Shown here: positions 14,481-22,148 of the stretch, in pieces | Position numbering within the stretch: the stretch's first letter is position 1 | How the letters are laid out: the number at the start of each line of letters is the position of its first letter | Assembly (NCBI GenBank): GCA_964370045.1 | Contig: CAYJGZ010000025.1 | Location: 1 to 22,157, forward strand | Source: JAAYCI01 sp964370045 | GTDB taxonomy: Bacteria > Bacillota > Clostridia > Oscillospirales > Ruminococcaceae | Direction: 5' to 3' | Length of the DNA: 22,157 nt | Translations under genes and position numbers: made by a program | Notes under the pieces: model-generated | Told to the model about the DNA's origin: nothing | What the model saw: the letters and a program-made list of their open reading frames with translations, nothing else | Database searches by the model: none

Positions 14481-15574
14481 AATAAAACAAGCTTTTTCGC
14501 ACGTTCACGCTGATGAAGCCCTAAAGCAAAAAACACTGGAGGGTATTTTATCCGCCGCCGAGGAGCGCCCACGCAAAAGACGCATTCCGCTTTTTGTAAA
14601 GCTTGCCCCCATTGCGGCCGTCTTTGCGCTGTTTGTTTTGGGCGGTGTGTACATGACACCCTCATTTTATGTCAGCATCGACATAAACCCCTCCATCGAG
14701 CTTTCGGTAAACGCATTTGATATAGTCATCAGCGCCTCCGCCAAAAACAGGGATGCTGCGCAGATTTTAGACACTGTAAAGCTTGACGGCCTTAACTACG
14801 TAGAGGCGATGGAGCAGCTAAAAAGCACCGATAGCTTTGAAACCTTCAGCGAAAGCCACACAGAGGTCACCGTAATTTCTGCATCTGATGAAAACTCGCA
14901 AGCAATTATTAACAGCATAAACAGCTCCGACTTTGCAGGCGAGCACGTGCACTGCTTTTTGGGCGATAGCGAGCTTCGTCAGGAAGCCGAAAGCGCCGAC
15001 ATATCTTTCGGGAAGTATCGTGCGTATTTGGAGCTTTTGGAGCTTGCCCCAAGCACCGAAGTTGCGGACATACGAGGGCTTCCCATGCGTGCCCTGCGTG
15101 ATATGATTGAAAACGGCGGAGTGCCAAACGAGAATGCGCCGCAAAGGCAGGGTGCTCAGGGCGAAAACGCAGGGCAGGGCGCAGGAAACGGCCAGGGCGC
15201 AGGCGCTGTGGACAACGACGGCGACGGCGTTCCCGATAACCTCGGTACAGGCAGGGGCGCAGGAAACGGCCAGGGTGCAGGCGCTATGGACAACGACGGC
15301 GACGGCATTCCCGACAGACAGGGCGCAGGAAACGGCCAGGATGCAGGCGCTATGGACAACGACGGCGACGGCGTTCCCGATAACCTCGGTACAGGCAGGG
15401 GCGCAGGNNNNNNNNNNNNNNNNNNNNNNNNNNNNNNNNNNNNNNNNNNNNNNNNNNNNNNNNNNNNNNNNNNNNNNNNNNNNNNNNNNNNNNNNNNNNN
15501 NNNNNNNAAACGAACAGGGCGCAGGCTCCCAAAGCACCACCTCGAGCGAAAACGGCAGTAGCACAGGCGGCTAA
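14470..15574 (+). CDS. RsgI-like transmembrane anti-sigma factor with extracellular DGDG repeats (contains scaffold gap)
   Basis: A membrane protein expected to hold the ECF sigma inactive. The cytoplasmic helix region is 1-40, the membrane segment about 44-62, and the extracellular domain starts with the RsgI middle-domain signature SIDINPSIELSVN (Asn73-Pro74). In RsgI proteins that Asn-Pro bond is, as I recall, the site of autoproteolysis needed for signalling. After about residue 225 the tail is Gly/Asn/Gln-rich with repeated DNDGDGVPDNLGTGRGAG-type units, then the 100-N gap, then NEQGAGSQSTTSSENG and the stop at 15574. The part after the gap lies one frame away from the part before it, so the true gap length must be a multiple of three and not 100. 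The ATG at 14470 is 8 bases after AGGGAG; GTG 14461 and ATG 14464 are too close. Confidence 0.85.
15178..15407 (+). repeat. Tandem 78/66-bp repeats encoding DGDG units
   Basis: Three successive units inside the anti-sigma gene: a 78-bp unit encoding GAGNGQGAGAVDNDGDGVPD plus NLGTGR, a shorter unit ending in DRQ, and a third long unit that runs into the gap. The nucleotide sequence is almost unchanged between units and resembles that at 13541-13600 in the secreted repeat protein. The array is the likely cause of the assembly gap. Confidence 0.85.
15408..15507. other. Scaffold gap (100 N)
   Basis: Exactly 100 undetermined bases, the usual placeholder for a gap of unknown size. It lies within the tandem repeat array of the anti-sigma gene, and the reading frame on both sides agrees only if the real length is divisible by three. 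Confidence 0.98.
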
Positions 15575-15654
15575 TGTTCAGCACAGATGCACTTCCGTTT
15601 TCTTTTCGCAAAGCTTTCTCGCAGTGTTTTAGCGTAAAACCGTGCATAATATCA

Positions 15655-15698
15655 AACATCCCCCGGTGCTGCACCACGCAACATCGGGGGATGTTTTT
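15655..15698 (+). terminator. Rho-independent terminator after sigma/anti-sigma genes
   Basis: AACATCCCCCG pairs with CGGGGGATGTT and is followed by TTT and G-T rich sequence on the plus strand, about 80 bases after the anti-sigma stop. The next rep-A element inserted with its target duplication overlapping the last T bases. Confidence 0.85.
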
Positions 15699-15704
15699 GT
15701 TTAG

Positions 15705-15829
15705 GGGAGTGGACAAATAGAGGCTATTTAGAATACGTTAAGCGAGAGAAGAAGGCGGTATATCCTCCCCCCGCCGTAGGCGGGGGGAGGATATACCAAA
15801 AAACTAAATCACTGCGTTTGGACACTCCT
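15705..15829 (-). mobile_element. rep-A element with 8-bp target duplication
   Basis: A 125-bp copy in inverse orientation to the one at 13833, with ends GGGAGTGGAC and GGACACTCCT (last C changed to T). It is flanked by TTGTTTAG on both sides (15697-15704 and 15830-15837). It lies between the sigma/anti-sigma terminator and the end of the TSUP permease gene. With the 13833 copy it brackets the sigma/anti-sigma pair in inverted orientation. Confidence 0.87.
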
Positions 15830-15870
15830 TTGTTTAGCCTGTTTCCTGTTTAGATAGTGTCCGCTCCGCT

Positions 15871-16650
15871 TTACACCCTCACAAGGTTTGTGCCGGTGAT
15901 AAACAACACCGCCACAAGCACGCACATGTACAGGATGCTCACCTGCTTGTCCTGCATTTTTTTGGAGATTTGGCTGCCCAAAAGCCCGCCTAATATGCCG
16001 CCGGCTATCACGCTTATCAGCATCAGCGGCGTTACGGGGGGCACTTCCCCCTGCACAATCGTGCTGATAAGGCTGGTGAGCTGTGAGAAAAGGATGATGT
16101 ACAGCGAGTGGTACGCCGCCTTTTTCGTCTCCATGGAAAAGAAGAATGCGAGAATTGCAAGGTTGAACGGGCCGCCGCCTATGCCCAAAAATGCGGAAAT
16201 CGTGCCCATGCAAAGCCCTATCACCGCGCATATTATCACGTTGGTTATGTTGTGGGTTTTCACTCTGGCGGCAATCATCTGGTAAAAAATGAGGAAGATG
16301 ACAATCACACATAGTATCAACGACTGTGCAGTGCTCACAAAATCATCCTGCAAGCTCCCCCGCACCACATCAAATATCAGCTTGCCTGCAACGCCCCCCA
16401 CTGCGGCACCCAGCGCAAGCGACGTGCCCCGCTTTGTCTCAAAATTGCCCTGCTGTGCGCTACGCATACGCAAAAGCGCTACTATGGACATGGACAGCAC
16501 GGCACACCCCGACAAAAAGCTTATGGTGACAACACCCTGCCCGGACAAAAGGTCCAAAACAGGCTTTATGATAACGCCACCGCCTATGCCACTTATCGCA
16601 CCCGCAAGCGCGGAGATGGCACACACGCAAAAAAACAAAACCTCAAGCAT
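15871..16650 (-). CDS. TSUP family permease (TauE/SafE-like)
   Basis: Integral membrane protein of 259 residues with about eight hydrophobic segments in two related halves. The first half carries the family signature ISGIGGGVIIKPVLDLL near residue 20 and the second the matching FLGIGGGPFNLAILAFF near 140. TSUP proteins move sulfite, sulfoacetate or other sulfur-containing organic anions; the substrate here is unknown. The ATG at 16650 follows AGGGGAAG. The gene lies 62 bases downstream of the GRAM-like gene on the same strand, so the two may be cotranscribed. If the ABC importer at 8.3-11.2 kb takes up sulfonates, a TSUP exporter would fit the same metabolism, but that is speculative. Confidence 0.9.
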   Translation of the reverse strand: MLEVLFFCVCAISALAGAISGIGGGVIIKPVLDLLSGQGVVTISFLSGCAVLSMSIVALLRMRSAQQGNFETKRGTSLALGAAVGGVAGKLIFDVVRGSLQDDFVSTAQSLILCVIVIFLIFYQMIAARVKTHNITNVIICAVIGLCMGTISAFLGIGGGPFNLAILAFFFSMETKKAAYHSLYIILFSQLTSLISTIVQGEVPPVTPLMLISVIAGGILGGLLGSQISKKMQDKQVSILYMCVLVAVLFITGTNLVRV

Positions 16651-16712
16651 TTACTTCCCCTTTTTCTGTGCCTAATTTTTTCAAGCAAGCCCCTCATACC
16701 CTTTTTACGTCG

Positions 16713-17234
16713 CTACTCGGGCAGTGGCATTTCCACACGCAATACATGTTGTTGCTGTTGCAACGTGTTAATTCCATCGTGTATCACCTGCACCAGCTTT
16801 TCGCACCCGAACACCTTAAATCGCATATCCTTGCCCCCGGCCGCCAGCCTAAAGTAGCCGTGCACCTCCTGCGCCAGCGCAATATCCGCAAGGGGAATAT
16901 CCATTGCGTAGTTGTTTTTGCGCCGTGGTGGTGTGCAAAACACAAGGCGGCAGGGTGTTATCAGTAGCGCACCCGTATACTCCTTGTGAGCCTGCATGAA
17001 GCTTGCAATATCCGCATACAGCACCTGCTCGCCCTGCAGGGCAAGGCGCTGCTGTTGTTCGCTTATCACCTTCGTACTGCGCTTGTAGGTAATGCCCACT
17101 ATCAGCATACTGCTCACAAACACCATCCCTGCCGCCACATTACCCCACAAAAGCCCACCCAAAAGCCACGCTATCACAAACACCACACCCGCAAGGCCAA
17201 GCGATGTAACTGTAAGTAGAGCTTTGTGTTTCAT
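16713..17234 (-). CDS. Two-helix membrane protein with GRAM/PH-like domain
   Basis: A 173-residue protein. Two hydrophobic segments lie at about 8-27 and 31-48. A cytoplasmic domain follows: GEQVLYADIASFMQ, GALLITPCRLVFCTPP, then the basic loop RRKNNYAMDIPLADIALAQE and the GKDMRFKVFGCEKLVQVIHDGI helix. The pattern of a short helix, GALLIT-RLVF strand pair and IPL-DI strand is that of GRAM or bacterial PH domains, which bind lipids or proteins at membranes. GGAGG sits 6 bases before the ATG. It begins 75 bases after the surface protein stop and may share its transcript. Function unknown. Confidence 0.75.
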   Translation of the reverse strand: MKHKALLTVTSLGLAGVVFVIAWLLGGLLWGNVAAGMVFVSSMLIVGITYKRSTKVISEQQQRLALQGEQVLYADIASFMQAHKEYTGALLITPCRLVFCTPPRRKNNYAMDIPLADIALAQEVHGYFRLAAGGKDMRFKVFGCEKLVQVIHDGINTLQQQQHVLRVEMPLPE

Positions 17235-17309
17235 GTACTCCTCCGCTATATCACAAGGTTTCTTGTTTTTGTGTTCTCCTCATAGGTAAAGAGGAAACAC
17301 CGCTACGCA

Positions 17310-19619
17310 CTATCCGCAGTACACCCCTGTCTGTGGGCTTAGCGCCGTGGTGGGTGCAGGCGTTGGGGTCGAAGTAGGCGCTACCACCGTGAAGCTTGCC
17401 GTCGCATTGCCCTGTTCGCTGTTGATGGAAATGCTGTGCGTGCCCAGCGGCAAGGTAGCGGTGTATGTGCCGCTTAGGGTTACTGTAATACTGCCGTTTA
17501 CTGCGCTTGCGTTCACATTGTCCGCACCTGCGGTGTGCACTGTGTGGGACGCTCCACCACTTAGGGTGATGAGCGTCTGTGTATACCTGTCAAAGTCAGC
17601 ACTTGAGGTAAAGCTTGCGCTTTGCCCCTGTGTTATGGCTTGGCCTGTACCGCCTGTCATGGTGGGGGCAGATGGCGGCGCAGCTTCAAGCACCACCGCC
17701 ACCGTCCACACTTGGCTTGTAGTGCCGTCCTGCGCCGTGACGGTGTATGTGACATTACCTGTAAAGTTTTGCGCCGTGCCGCCCTGTGGGCTTATGCTTG
17801 CGCCGCCGCTTAGCGTTATGCTCGGGGCGAGTGCCGTTACGTCTGTGCCGTAGGGCATGGTTACTGCCACTGTGTGGTTTGCTTCGCTAACGATAGATAG
17901 CACCTGGCCTGGAATACTAAAAGCTGTAATATCGGTCTCGTCGTTTTTCTCAAGGCTTACCGTAACTGTCCAGTCTTGCGTGGTAGCGCCGTCCTGCGCC
18001 GTGACGGTGTAGCGCACAGGGTTTGTAAAGTCTTGCGCCGTAGTGGGGCTTATAGTTGCGCCGTCGCTTAGCGTTATGCTCGGGGCAAGTGCCGTCACAT
18101 CCGTGCCGTAGGGCATGGTGAGCGCCACCGTGTGGGCAGCTGCATCAATAGCAGATGTGCCCACCTGGTTTGGAACAGTAAAGCCTGTGATGTCGGTTTC
18201 GTCGTTTTTCTCAAGGCTCACTGTAACCGTCCAGTCCTGCGTGGTGGTGCCATCCTGTGCCGTGACGGTGTAGCGCACAGGGTTTGTAAAGTTTTGCGCC
18301 GTGCCGCTCGTGGGGGCTACGGTTGCGCCGCCGCTCAGCGTTATGCTCGGGGCAAGCGCCGTCACGTTTGTGCCGTAGGGCATTGTTACCGCCACCGTGT
18401 GAGCAGCTGCATCAATAATAGATGTGCCCACCTGGTTTGGAACAGTAAAGCCTGTGATGTCGGTTTCACCACTTGGTATATTGTTCACTGTAACACTTCT
18501 CAACGGGCTTGAATAGTCGGTTGCATTGTTGCCGTTGTCCTGCTCGTTAAAAATCCTGAAGCTTACGTTGCCCGAAACATCCGTCGGCACTGTAAAGCTT
18601 GCCGTGCCGTCTGCGGTGGTGGGCTGTGCTACCTTGGCATAGTGAGTGATATTGCCCGCACCGTCCACTATCATCACCGAAATATAATCGTTTGCGGCAG
18701 TCTGTGCGCCCGTGTAGCTGAAAGTTACCTGTCTGCCGTTTATGGTAGGAGTGCCATTCAGTGCAAAATTTCTACTTGTGTCCAAAAGTGTCATCTTCCA
18801 TGTGGTGGGGGCGGCTGTGGTGGCTATATCGGTAAAAGTGCCGAGTGCGCCTGCCTTGCCGCCCACTGCGGCAGAGGTGAAGAGAACAGAGGCGGTGTTT
18901 AGGTTGAAAGCAGGGATAATGTCTTTGTTTTCGTTGACAGGGTAATAGAAGTGGATGCCGTCACTGCCGATAGAAGCGGCCTCGACGACATTGAGGGAAG
19001 AACGCAACCACCAGGCCCCTGAGGAGCCGATATACACCAGTTGTGTGTCATTGCCTACAAGGCTGTTAAATTCACCTGTGGACAAGGGGAAGAAGCGTTG
19101 GCCTGTAATCTCGCTTATTGTGCCCGAGGGTATATCAATAGCACCATCACCCATACTCGCCGCCGTAAGGCTCGTTTCCAGCACCGCCCCTTGCTCGGTG
19201 GCGGTTAAGCCCAACGTGTTGTTATTATATATATTTGTCATTGCGGCATTCAGTGTGCTACTTGGGTAGTAGCCGCTTCCGCCTGCTTGAAACGTACTTC
19301 TACCTAAATTATTCACGGCAAACATCATTTTACCCGTGTTTCCGGCAGGGATGTAGCTTTGCGCAGTTATATCTGTGGGCGAATCGCCCAGCACTACCCA
19401 ATGCACAGGGCTACCGCCATGTGTTCCCATCACAATTTGGTCGCTGTTTGCAACATCGTTTGTATTCACGTTTTGTATGCCGCCCATGCCCATCATCATC
19501 GCCCTGTCGGTGGGTGCCGCATGTGCTGTGGTGCTCGCCATTGGCAGTGCGCTTGCCATAAGGCAAAGCGCCAGCACCCCCGATAGGATTTTGCTTTTTA
19601 GTGTGCGCATTTTTTTCAT
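17310..19619 (-). CDS. Large secreted surface protein with three tandem Ig-like repeats and truncated PQTG tail
   Basis: A 769-residue exported protein. The signal peptide covers 1-34 (MKKMRTLKSKIL, hydrophobic core, TAHAA). Residues ~45-260 contain a GAWWLRSS block typical of DUF6273-type surface domains. Three near-identical repeats of about 85 residues lie at roughly 384-470, 473-556 and 560-640, each beginning ETDIT and containing the TMPYGTDVTALAPSITLSG, YTVTAQDGTT and WTVTVSLE segments (bacterial Ig/DUF5018-like). A further beta domain and a Thr/Pro stretch follow. The protein ends SPQTGVYCG: it has a sortase-like PQTG but lacks the hydrophobic span and basic tail needed for wall anchoring. 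The upstream in-frame start lies in rep-B; the ATG at 19619 is preferred, with GGAG from rep-B 7 bases before it. Confidence 0.85.
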   Translation of the reverse strand: MKKMRTLKSKILSGVLALCLMASALPMASTTAHAAPTDRAMMMGMGGIQNVNTNDVANSDQIVMGTHGGSPVHWVVLGDSPTDITAQSYIPAGNTGKMMFAVNNLGRSTFQAGGSGYYPSSTLNAAMTNIYNNNTLGLTATEQGAVLETSLTAASMGDGAIDIPSGTISEITGQRFFPLSTGEFNSLVGNDTQLVYIGSSGAWWLRSSLNVVEAASIGSDGIHFYYPVNENKDIIPAFNLNTASVLFTSAAVGGKAGALGTFTDIATTAAPTTWKMTLLDTSRNFALNGTPTINGRQVTFSYTGAQTAANDYISVMIVDGAGNITHYAKVAQPTTADGTASFTVPTDVSGNVSFRIFNEQDNGNNATDYSSPLRSVTVNNIPSGETDITGFTVPNQVGTSIIDAAAHTVAVTMPYGTNVTALAPSITLSGGATVAPTSGTAQNFTNPVRYTVTAQDGTTTQDWTVTVSLEKNDETDITGFTVPNQVGTSAIDAAAHTVALTMPYGTDVTALAPSITLSDGATISPTTAQDFTNPVRYTVTAQDGATTQDWTVTVSLEKNDETDITAFSIPGQVLSIVSEANHTVAVTMPYGTDVTALAPSITLSGGASISPQGGTAQNFTGNVTYTVTAQDGTTSQVWTVAVVLEAAPPSAPTMTGGTGQAITQGQSASFTSSADFDRYTQTLITLSGGASHTVHTAGADNVNASAVNGSITVTLSGTYTATLPLGTHSISINSEQGNATASFTVVAPTSTPTPAPTTALSPQTGVYCG

Positions 19620-19766
19620 AATAATGCTCCATTCCGCTGCTTCGCATCGGCACAAAATTTAATGAAATACGAGGCTCTCATCATGCGAAGCACAAGGAAT
19701 GACAAGAGCATTATTGATTTTAGATGTGATATAGTTTGAAACTTGTTTCAAACTATATGCTCCTTT
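19620..19766 (-). promoter_or_regulatory. rep-B leader module, copy 2 (candidate translational RNA switch)
   Basis: Leader of the surface protein gene, running from its ATG back through a perfect 30-bp palindrome at 19729-19758 (arms ATATAGTTTGAAAC). It shows the same RBS-burying stem as copy 1 (AATAATGCTC with GAGCATTATT, CATTCC with GGAATG, GCTTCGCAT with ATGCGAAGC) and the same competing hairpin. In that hairpin two bases differ from copies 1 and 3, and both changes turn A-U into G-U pairs, so pairing is kept only at RNA level. It lies between the HAD gene end at 19802 and the surface protein. Confidence 0.6.
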
Positions 19767-19801
19767 TTCCTCAAATCCCAAATTTTTGCGTTTAGCTACC
19801 C

Positions 19802-20449
19802 CTACCCCAGCAAAAGCCCACACAGCTCGCCTGCGCTGTGCACCGTGTGCTGTGCGCCTGCTTGCCTTAGCTCCTGCTCTGTGCCGTAGCCGTAGGTTAC
19901 GCCTATGGGGCAAATGCCGTTTTGCACAGCGCCGTTTATGTCAAAGTGGCGGTCGCCCACCATGACGGTGTGCTCTTTTGCAAGCTTGCCTTGCGCCAAA
20001 ACAGCGGCGATGATGTCCGCCTTTGTGTGGCCTCGCACGTCCATGTGCGCTCCCTGAATGATGTCAAAATAGCGCTCTATCTCAAAATATTCCAAAATGC
20101 GCTGTGCGTACACCAGCGGCTTGCTCGTGGCAAGGCACAGCCGCTTTTTTTGCTCGTGCAGGCGGCACAGCATGTCCAAAACATCGGGGTACAGCGTGTT
20201 TTCAAATATTCCCACATCCGTAAAGCGCTCACGGTAGACGGCTATTGCCCTTTCGGTCTGCGCCGCATCAAAGCCGTAAAATTTGCCAAAGCTGTACTCC
20301 AGCGGTGGGCCTAAAAATTCCCTCAGCCGCCCCTCGTCCTGCTCGTAAATGTCAAACGCCGCCAGCGCATGGCGCACCGACGCCAAAATGCCGGGGGCAG
20401 AGTCGGTGAGTGTGCCGTCAAGGTCGAACAGAATATTTTCACACACCAT
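19802..20449 (-). CDS. HAD phosphatase, phosphoglycolate phosphatase-like (HAD-IA)
   Basis: A 215-residue soluble phosphatase of the Gph/PgmB-like HAD-IA group. Motif I is ILFDLDGTLTDS (nucleophile Asp at about 9), the helical cap spans ~15-80, and motif II is the Thr-Ser of LATSKP. The motif III Lys is in GHTKADII and motif IV is VMVGDRHFDINGA. The substrate cannot be assigned; similar proteins act on phosphoglycolate, pyrophosphate or sugar phosphates. The ATG at 20449 starts one base after the stop of the glycosyltransferase gene, so the pair forms a tight operon under the rep-B copy 3 leader. A longer frame reaching into the upstream gene is rejected. Confidence 0.92.
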   Translation of the reverse strand: MVCENILFDLDGTLTDSAPGILASVRHALAAFDIYEQDEGRLREFLGPPLEYSFGKFYGFDAAQTERAIAVYRERFTDVGIFENTLYPDVLDMLCRLHEQKKRLCLATSKPLVYAQRILEYFEIERYFDIIQGAHMDVRGHTKADIIAAVLAQGKLAKEHTVMVGDRHFDINGAVQNGICPIGVTYGYGTEQELRQAGAQHTVHSAGELCGLLLG

Positions 20450-20450
20450 G

Positions 20451-21455
20451 CTACACACTCTCGCCTTCGCCCTGCTTTTCGCCCTCGGCAGGTGCGGCTT
20501 GCTCTTTTTCAAACGTCTTTTCGCTTATTATATAGCGTGGCCTGCTTTTTACCTCGCTGTATATTTTGCCGATATACTCCCCCAAAACGCCCACGCACAA
20601 AAGCTGTATGCCGCCCATGAAGAATATCACGCTGACGGTACTGCTCCAGCCCCACACGGTAGCGCCCGCAAAGTGCATTATTATTATGCCGATAATAGCG
20701 ATGAAGCTGATGAGCGAAAAGATAAACCCAAGCCATGTGATTGCCTTTAGCGGCTTTGTGGAAAGGCTGGTGATGCCATCGAACGCAAGCCCCAGCATCT
20801 TTTTCAGCGGATAGTGGCTCTCGCCTGCCATGCGCTCGCTGCGCTCGTAATAAACGCTGGAGGTGCGGTAGCCCACCAGCGGCACAAGCCCACGCAAAAA
20901 GAGGTTTACCTCCTTAAAGTCTGCCAGCGCACACAGCGCACGCCTGCTCATCAGGCGGTAGTCCGCATGGTTGAACACCACATCCGCCCCAAACACACGC
21001 ATCAGCTTGTAAAAGCCCTGCGCCGTGGTCCGCTTGAACCACGTGTCCGTATCCCTTTTTGAGCGCACGCCGTACACAATGTCGCACCCGGCCTCGTACT
21101 CGGTGAGCATTGCGTCCATTGCGTTTACATCGTCCTGCCCGTCGCAGTCTATGGATATGGTGATGTCCGCAAGCTTTCTTGCGCTCATCAGCCCTGCCAG
21201 CAGTGCGTTTTGGTGGCCACGGTTTCGGGAAAGGCACACGCCTGCAAAATGCTCCTCCTGCTGTGCAAGCCCCTGTATAATCTGCCAGGTGGCATCCTTG
21301 CTGCCGTCGTTTACAAACATCACACGGCTTTCATCCGCAATGCGCCCTGCGGATATAAGGCTCGTAAGCTTATTTAGGAATATATCCTTTGTGATGGGCA
21401 GTACCTCCTGCTCGTTGTAGCAGGGTATTACTATATAAAGTATCGGAGGTGACAT
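20451..21455 (-). CDS. Polyprenyl-phosphate glycosyltransferase, GtrB/DPM1-like (GT2)
   Basis: A membrane-bound family 2 glycosyltransferase of 334 residues that moves a sugar from a nucleotide donor to polyprenyl phosphate on the cytoplasmic side, for later use in cell-surface glycans. The catalytic domain has LYIVIPCYNEQEVLP, VNDGSKDATW, SRNRGHQNALLAG, the DCDGQDD metal site and DYRLMSRRA. Two membrane helices follow at about 235-258 and 268-292, then a GEYIGKIYSEVKSRPRY segment and an acidic tail. This is the GtrB/YkoT-type arrangement. The ATG at 21455 directly follows the rep-B leader, which supplies GGAG. The downstream HAD gene is one base away. Confidence 0.94.
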   Translation of the reverse strand: MSPPILYIVIPCYNEQEVLPITKDIFLNKLTSLISAGRIADESRVMFVNDGSKDATWQIIQGLAQQEEHFAGVCLSRNRGHQNALLAGLMSARKLADITISIDCDGQDDVNAMDAMLTEYEAGCDIVYGVRSKRDTDTWFKRTTAQGFYKLMRVFGADVVFNHADYRLMSRRALCALADFKEVNLFLRGLVPLVGYRTSSVYYERSERMAGESHYPLKKMLGLAFDGITSLSTKPLKAITWLGFIFSLISFIAIIGIIIMHFAGATVWGWSSTVSVIFFMGGIQLLCVGVLGEYIGKIYSEVKSRPRYIISEKTFEKEQAAPAEGEKQGEGESV

Positions 21456-21913
21456 AATAATGCTCCATTCCGCCGCTTCGCATCGGCATGAAATTTAATA
21501 AAATATACAGCTCTTATCATGCGAAGCACAAGGAATGATAAGAGCATTATTGATTTTAGGGTAATACCGCACAATTATTGTACTTAGATTGCGCCGAGAA
21601 AATTTTTGTCAGATAAAACAAAAACCACAGGCAATACTTTGTGTATTAACGTAAGGCACGATGTCCTCCGCCTCTATCGTCGGAGGACATCTTCAATATT
21701 TAGTGGGCGATTACACGCCCACCAAATATTCAGCGACTTAAAAGTCGCTGTTGCCACGTTGAATACGGGGCAAGCCCTTAATTGAACGAGGATTTTTGTG
21801 AAATATGACGGAAATTTTCGGCGCAAGATGAGTGCAAAGGCATTCGCCGCTAATTGTGCGGTATTGCCTTAGATGGGATATAGTTTGAAGCTTGTTTCAA
21901 ACTATTCTCCTTT
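21456..21913 (-). promoter_or_regulatory. rep-B leader module, copy 3, interrupted by rep-D
   Basis: Leader of the glycosyltransferase-HAD operon. The RBS-burying stem and competing hairpin (21456-21555) are intact and adjoin the ATG. The distal part with the TAGTTTGAAG/CTTGTTTCAAACTA palindrome (21880-21905, one mismatch) is pushed 313 bases away by element rep-D. Removing rep-D and one TTAG restores a 145-bp module colinear with copies 1 and 2. If the palindrome is an operator or promoter part, this copy is separated from it. Confidence 0.6.
21560..21868 (+). mobile_element. rep-D element nested in rep-B (MITE-like, TTAG target duplication)
   Basis: A 309-bp non-coding element with 18-bp terminal inverted repeats (GGTAATACCGCACAATTA, one mismatch to its partner), flanked by TTAG on both sides (21556-21559 and 21869-21872). 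An inner inverted repeat TTGCGCCGA/TCGGCGCAA (21589, 21818) encloses an AAATTTTTGT box, GCAATACTTTGTGTATT at 21631, and three hairpins: GATGTCCTCCG with complement, AATATTTGGTGGGCG-type arms near 21695-21730, and AGCGACTT/AAGTCGCT. The 4-bp YTAR-type target resembles that of IS5-group elements, but the parent transposon is not identified. Confidence 0.87.
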
Positions 21914-22023
21914 GTGTGTTTTTTGTGCTCATGCCTAAAAAAGGCTGACCTTTACTATTATAACGCATTATGCGAATGTTGACAAATCCTAAAAGTGTTT
22001 TGGATAATGCAGACACAAAGCGC

Positions 22024-22148
22024 GGGAGTGGACAAATAGAGGTGATTTAGAATACGTTAAGTGAGAGAAGAAGGCGGTATATCCTCCCCCCGCCGTAGGC
22101 GAGGGGAGGATATACCAAAAAACTAAATCACTGCGTTTGAACACTCCC
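22024..22148 (-). mobile_element. rep-A element with 8-bp target duplication, at contig end
   Basis: A 125-bp copy nearly identical to that at 15705. It is flanked by CAAAGCGC on both sides (22016-22023 and 22149-22156), a perfect target duplication, so its flanks are genuine. The window ends one base after the right duplication. Its last 55 bases including the flank equal the first 55 of the window in inverse orientation. Confidence 0.9.

Noticed and set aside
13833..15829. Sigma/anti-sigma pair as a composite transposon between two inverted rep-A copies
   Set aside because: Each rep-A copy has its own different 8-bp target duplication, so the copies inserted independently and did not move the segment as a unit.
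17347..17853. Hydrophobic 168-codon open frame opposite the surface protein repeats
   Set aside because: The Val/Leu/Ala pattern mirrors the Thr/Ala-rich repeats on the other strand. No start signals are present.
22024..22148. rep-A as a bidirectional transcription terminator
   Set aside because: The core hairpin is very stable, but neither strand has a T run directly after the stem.
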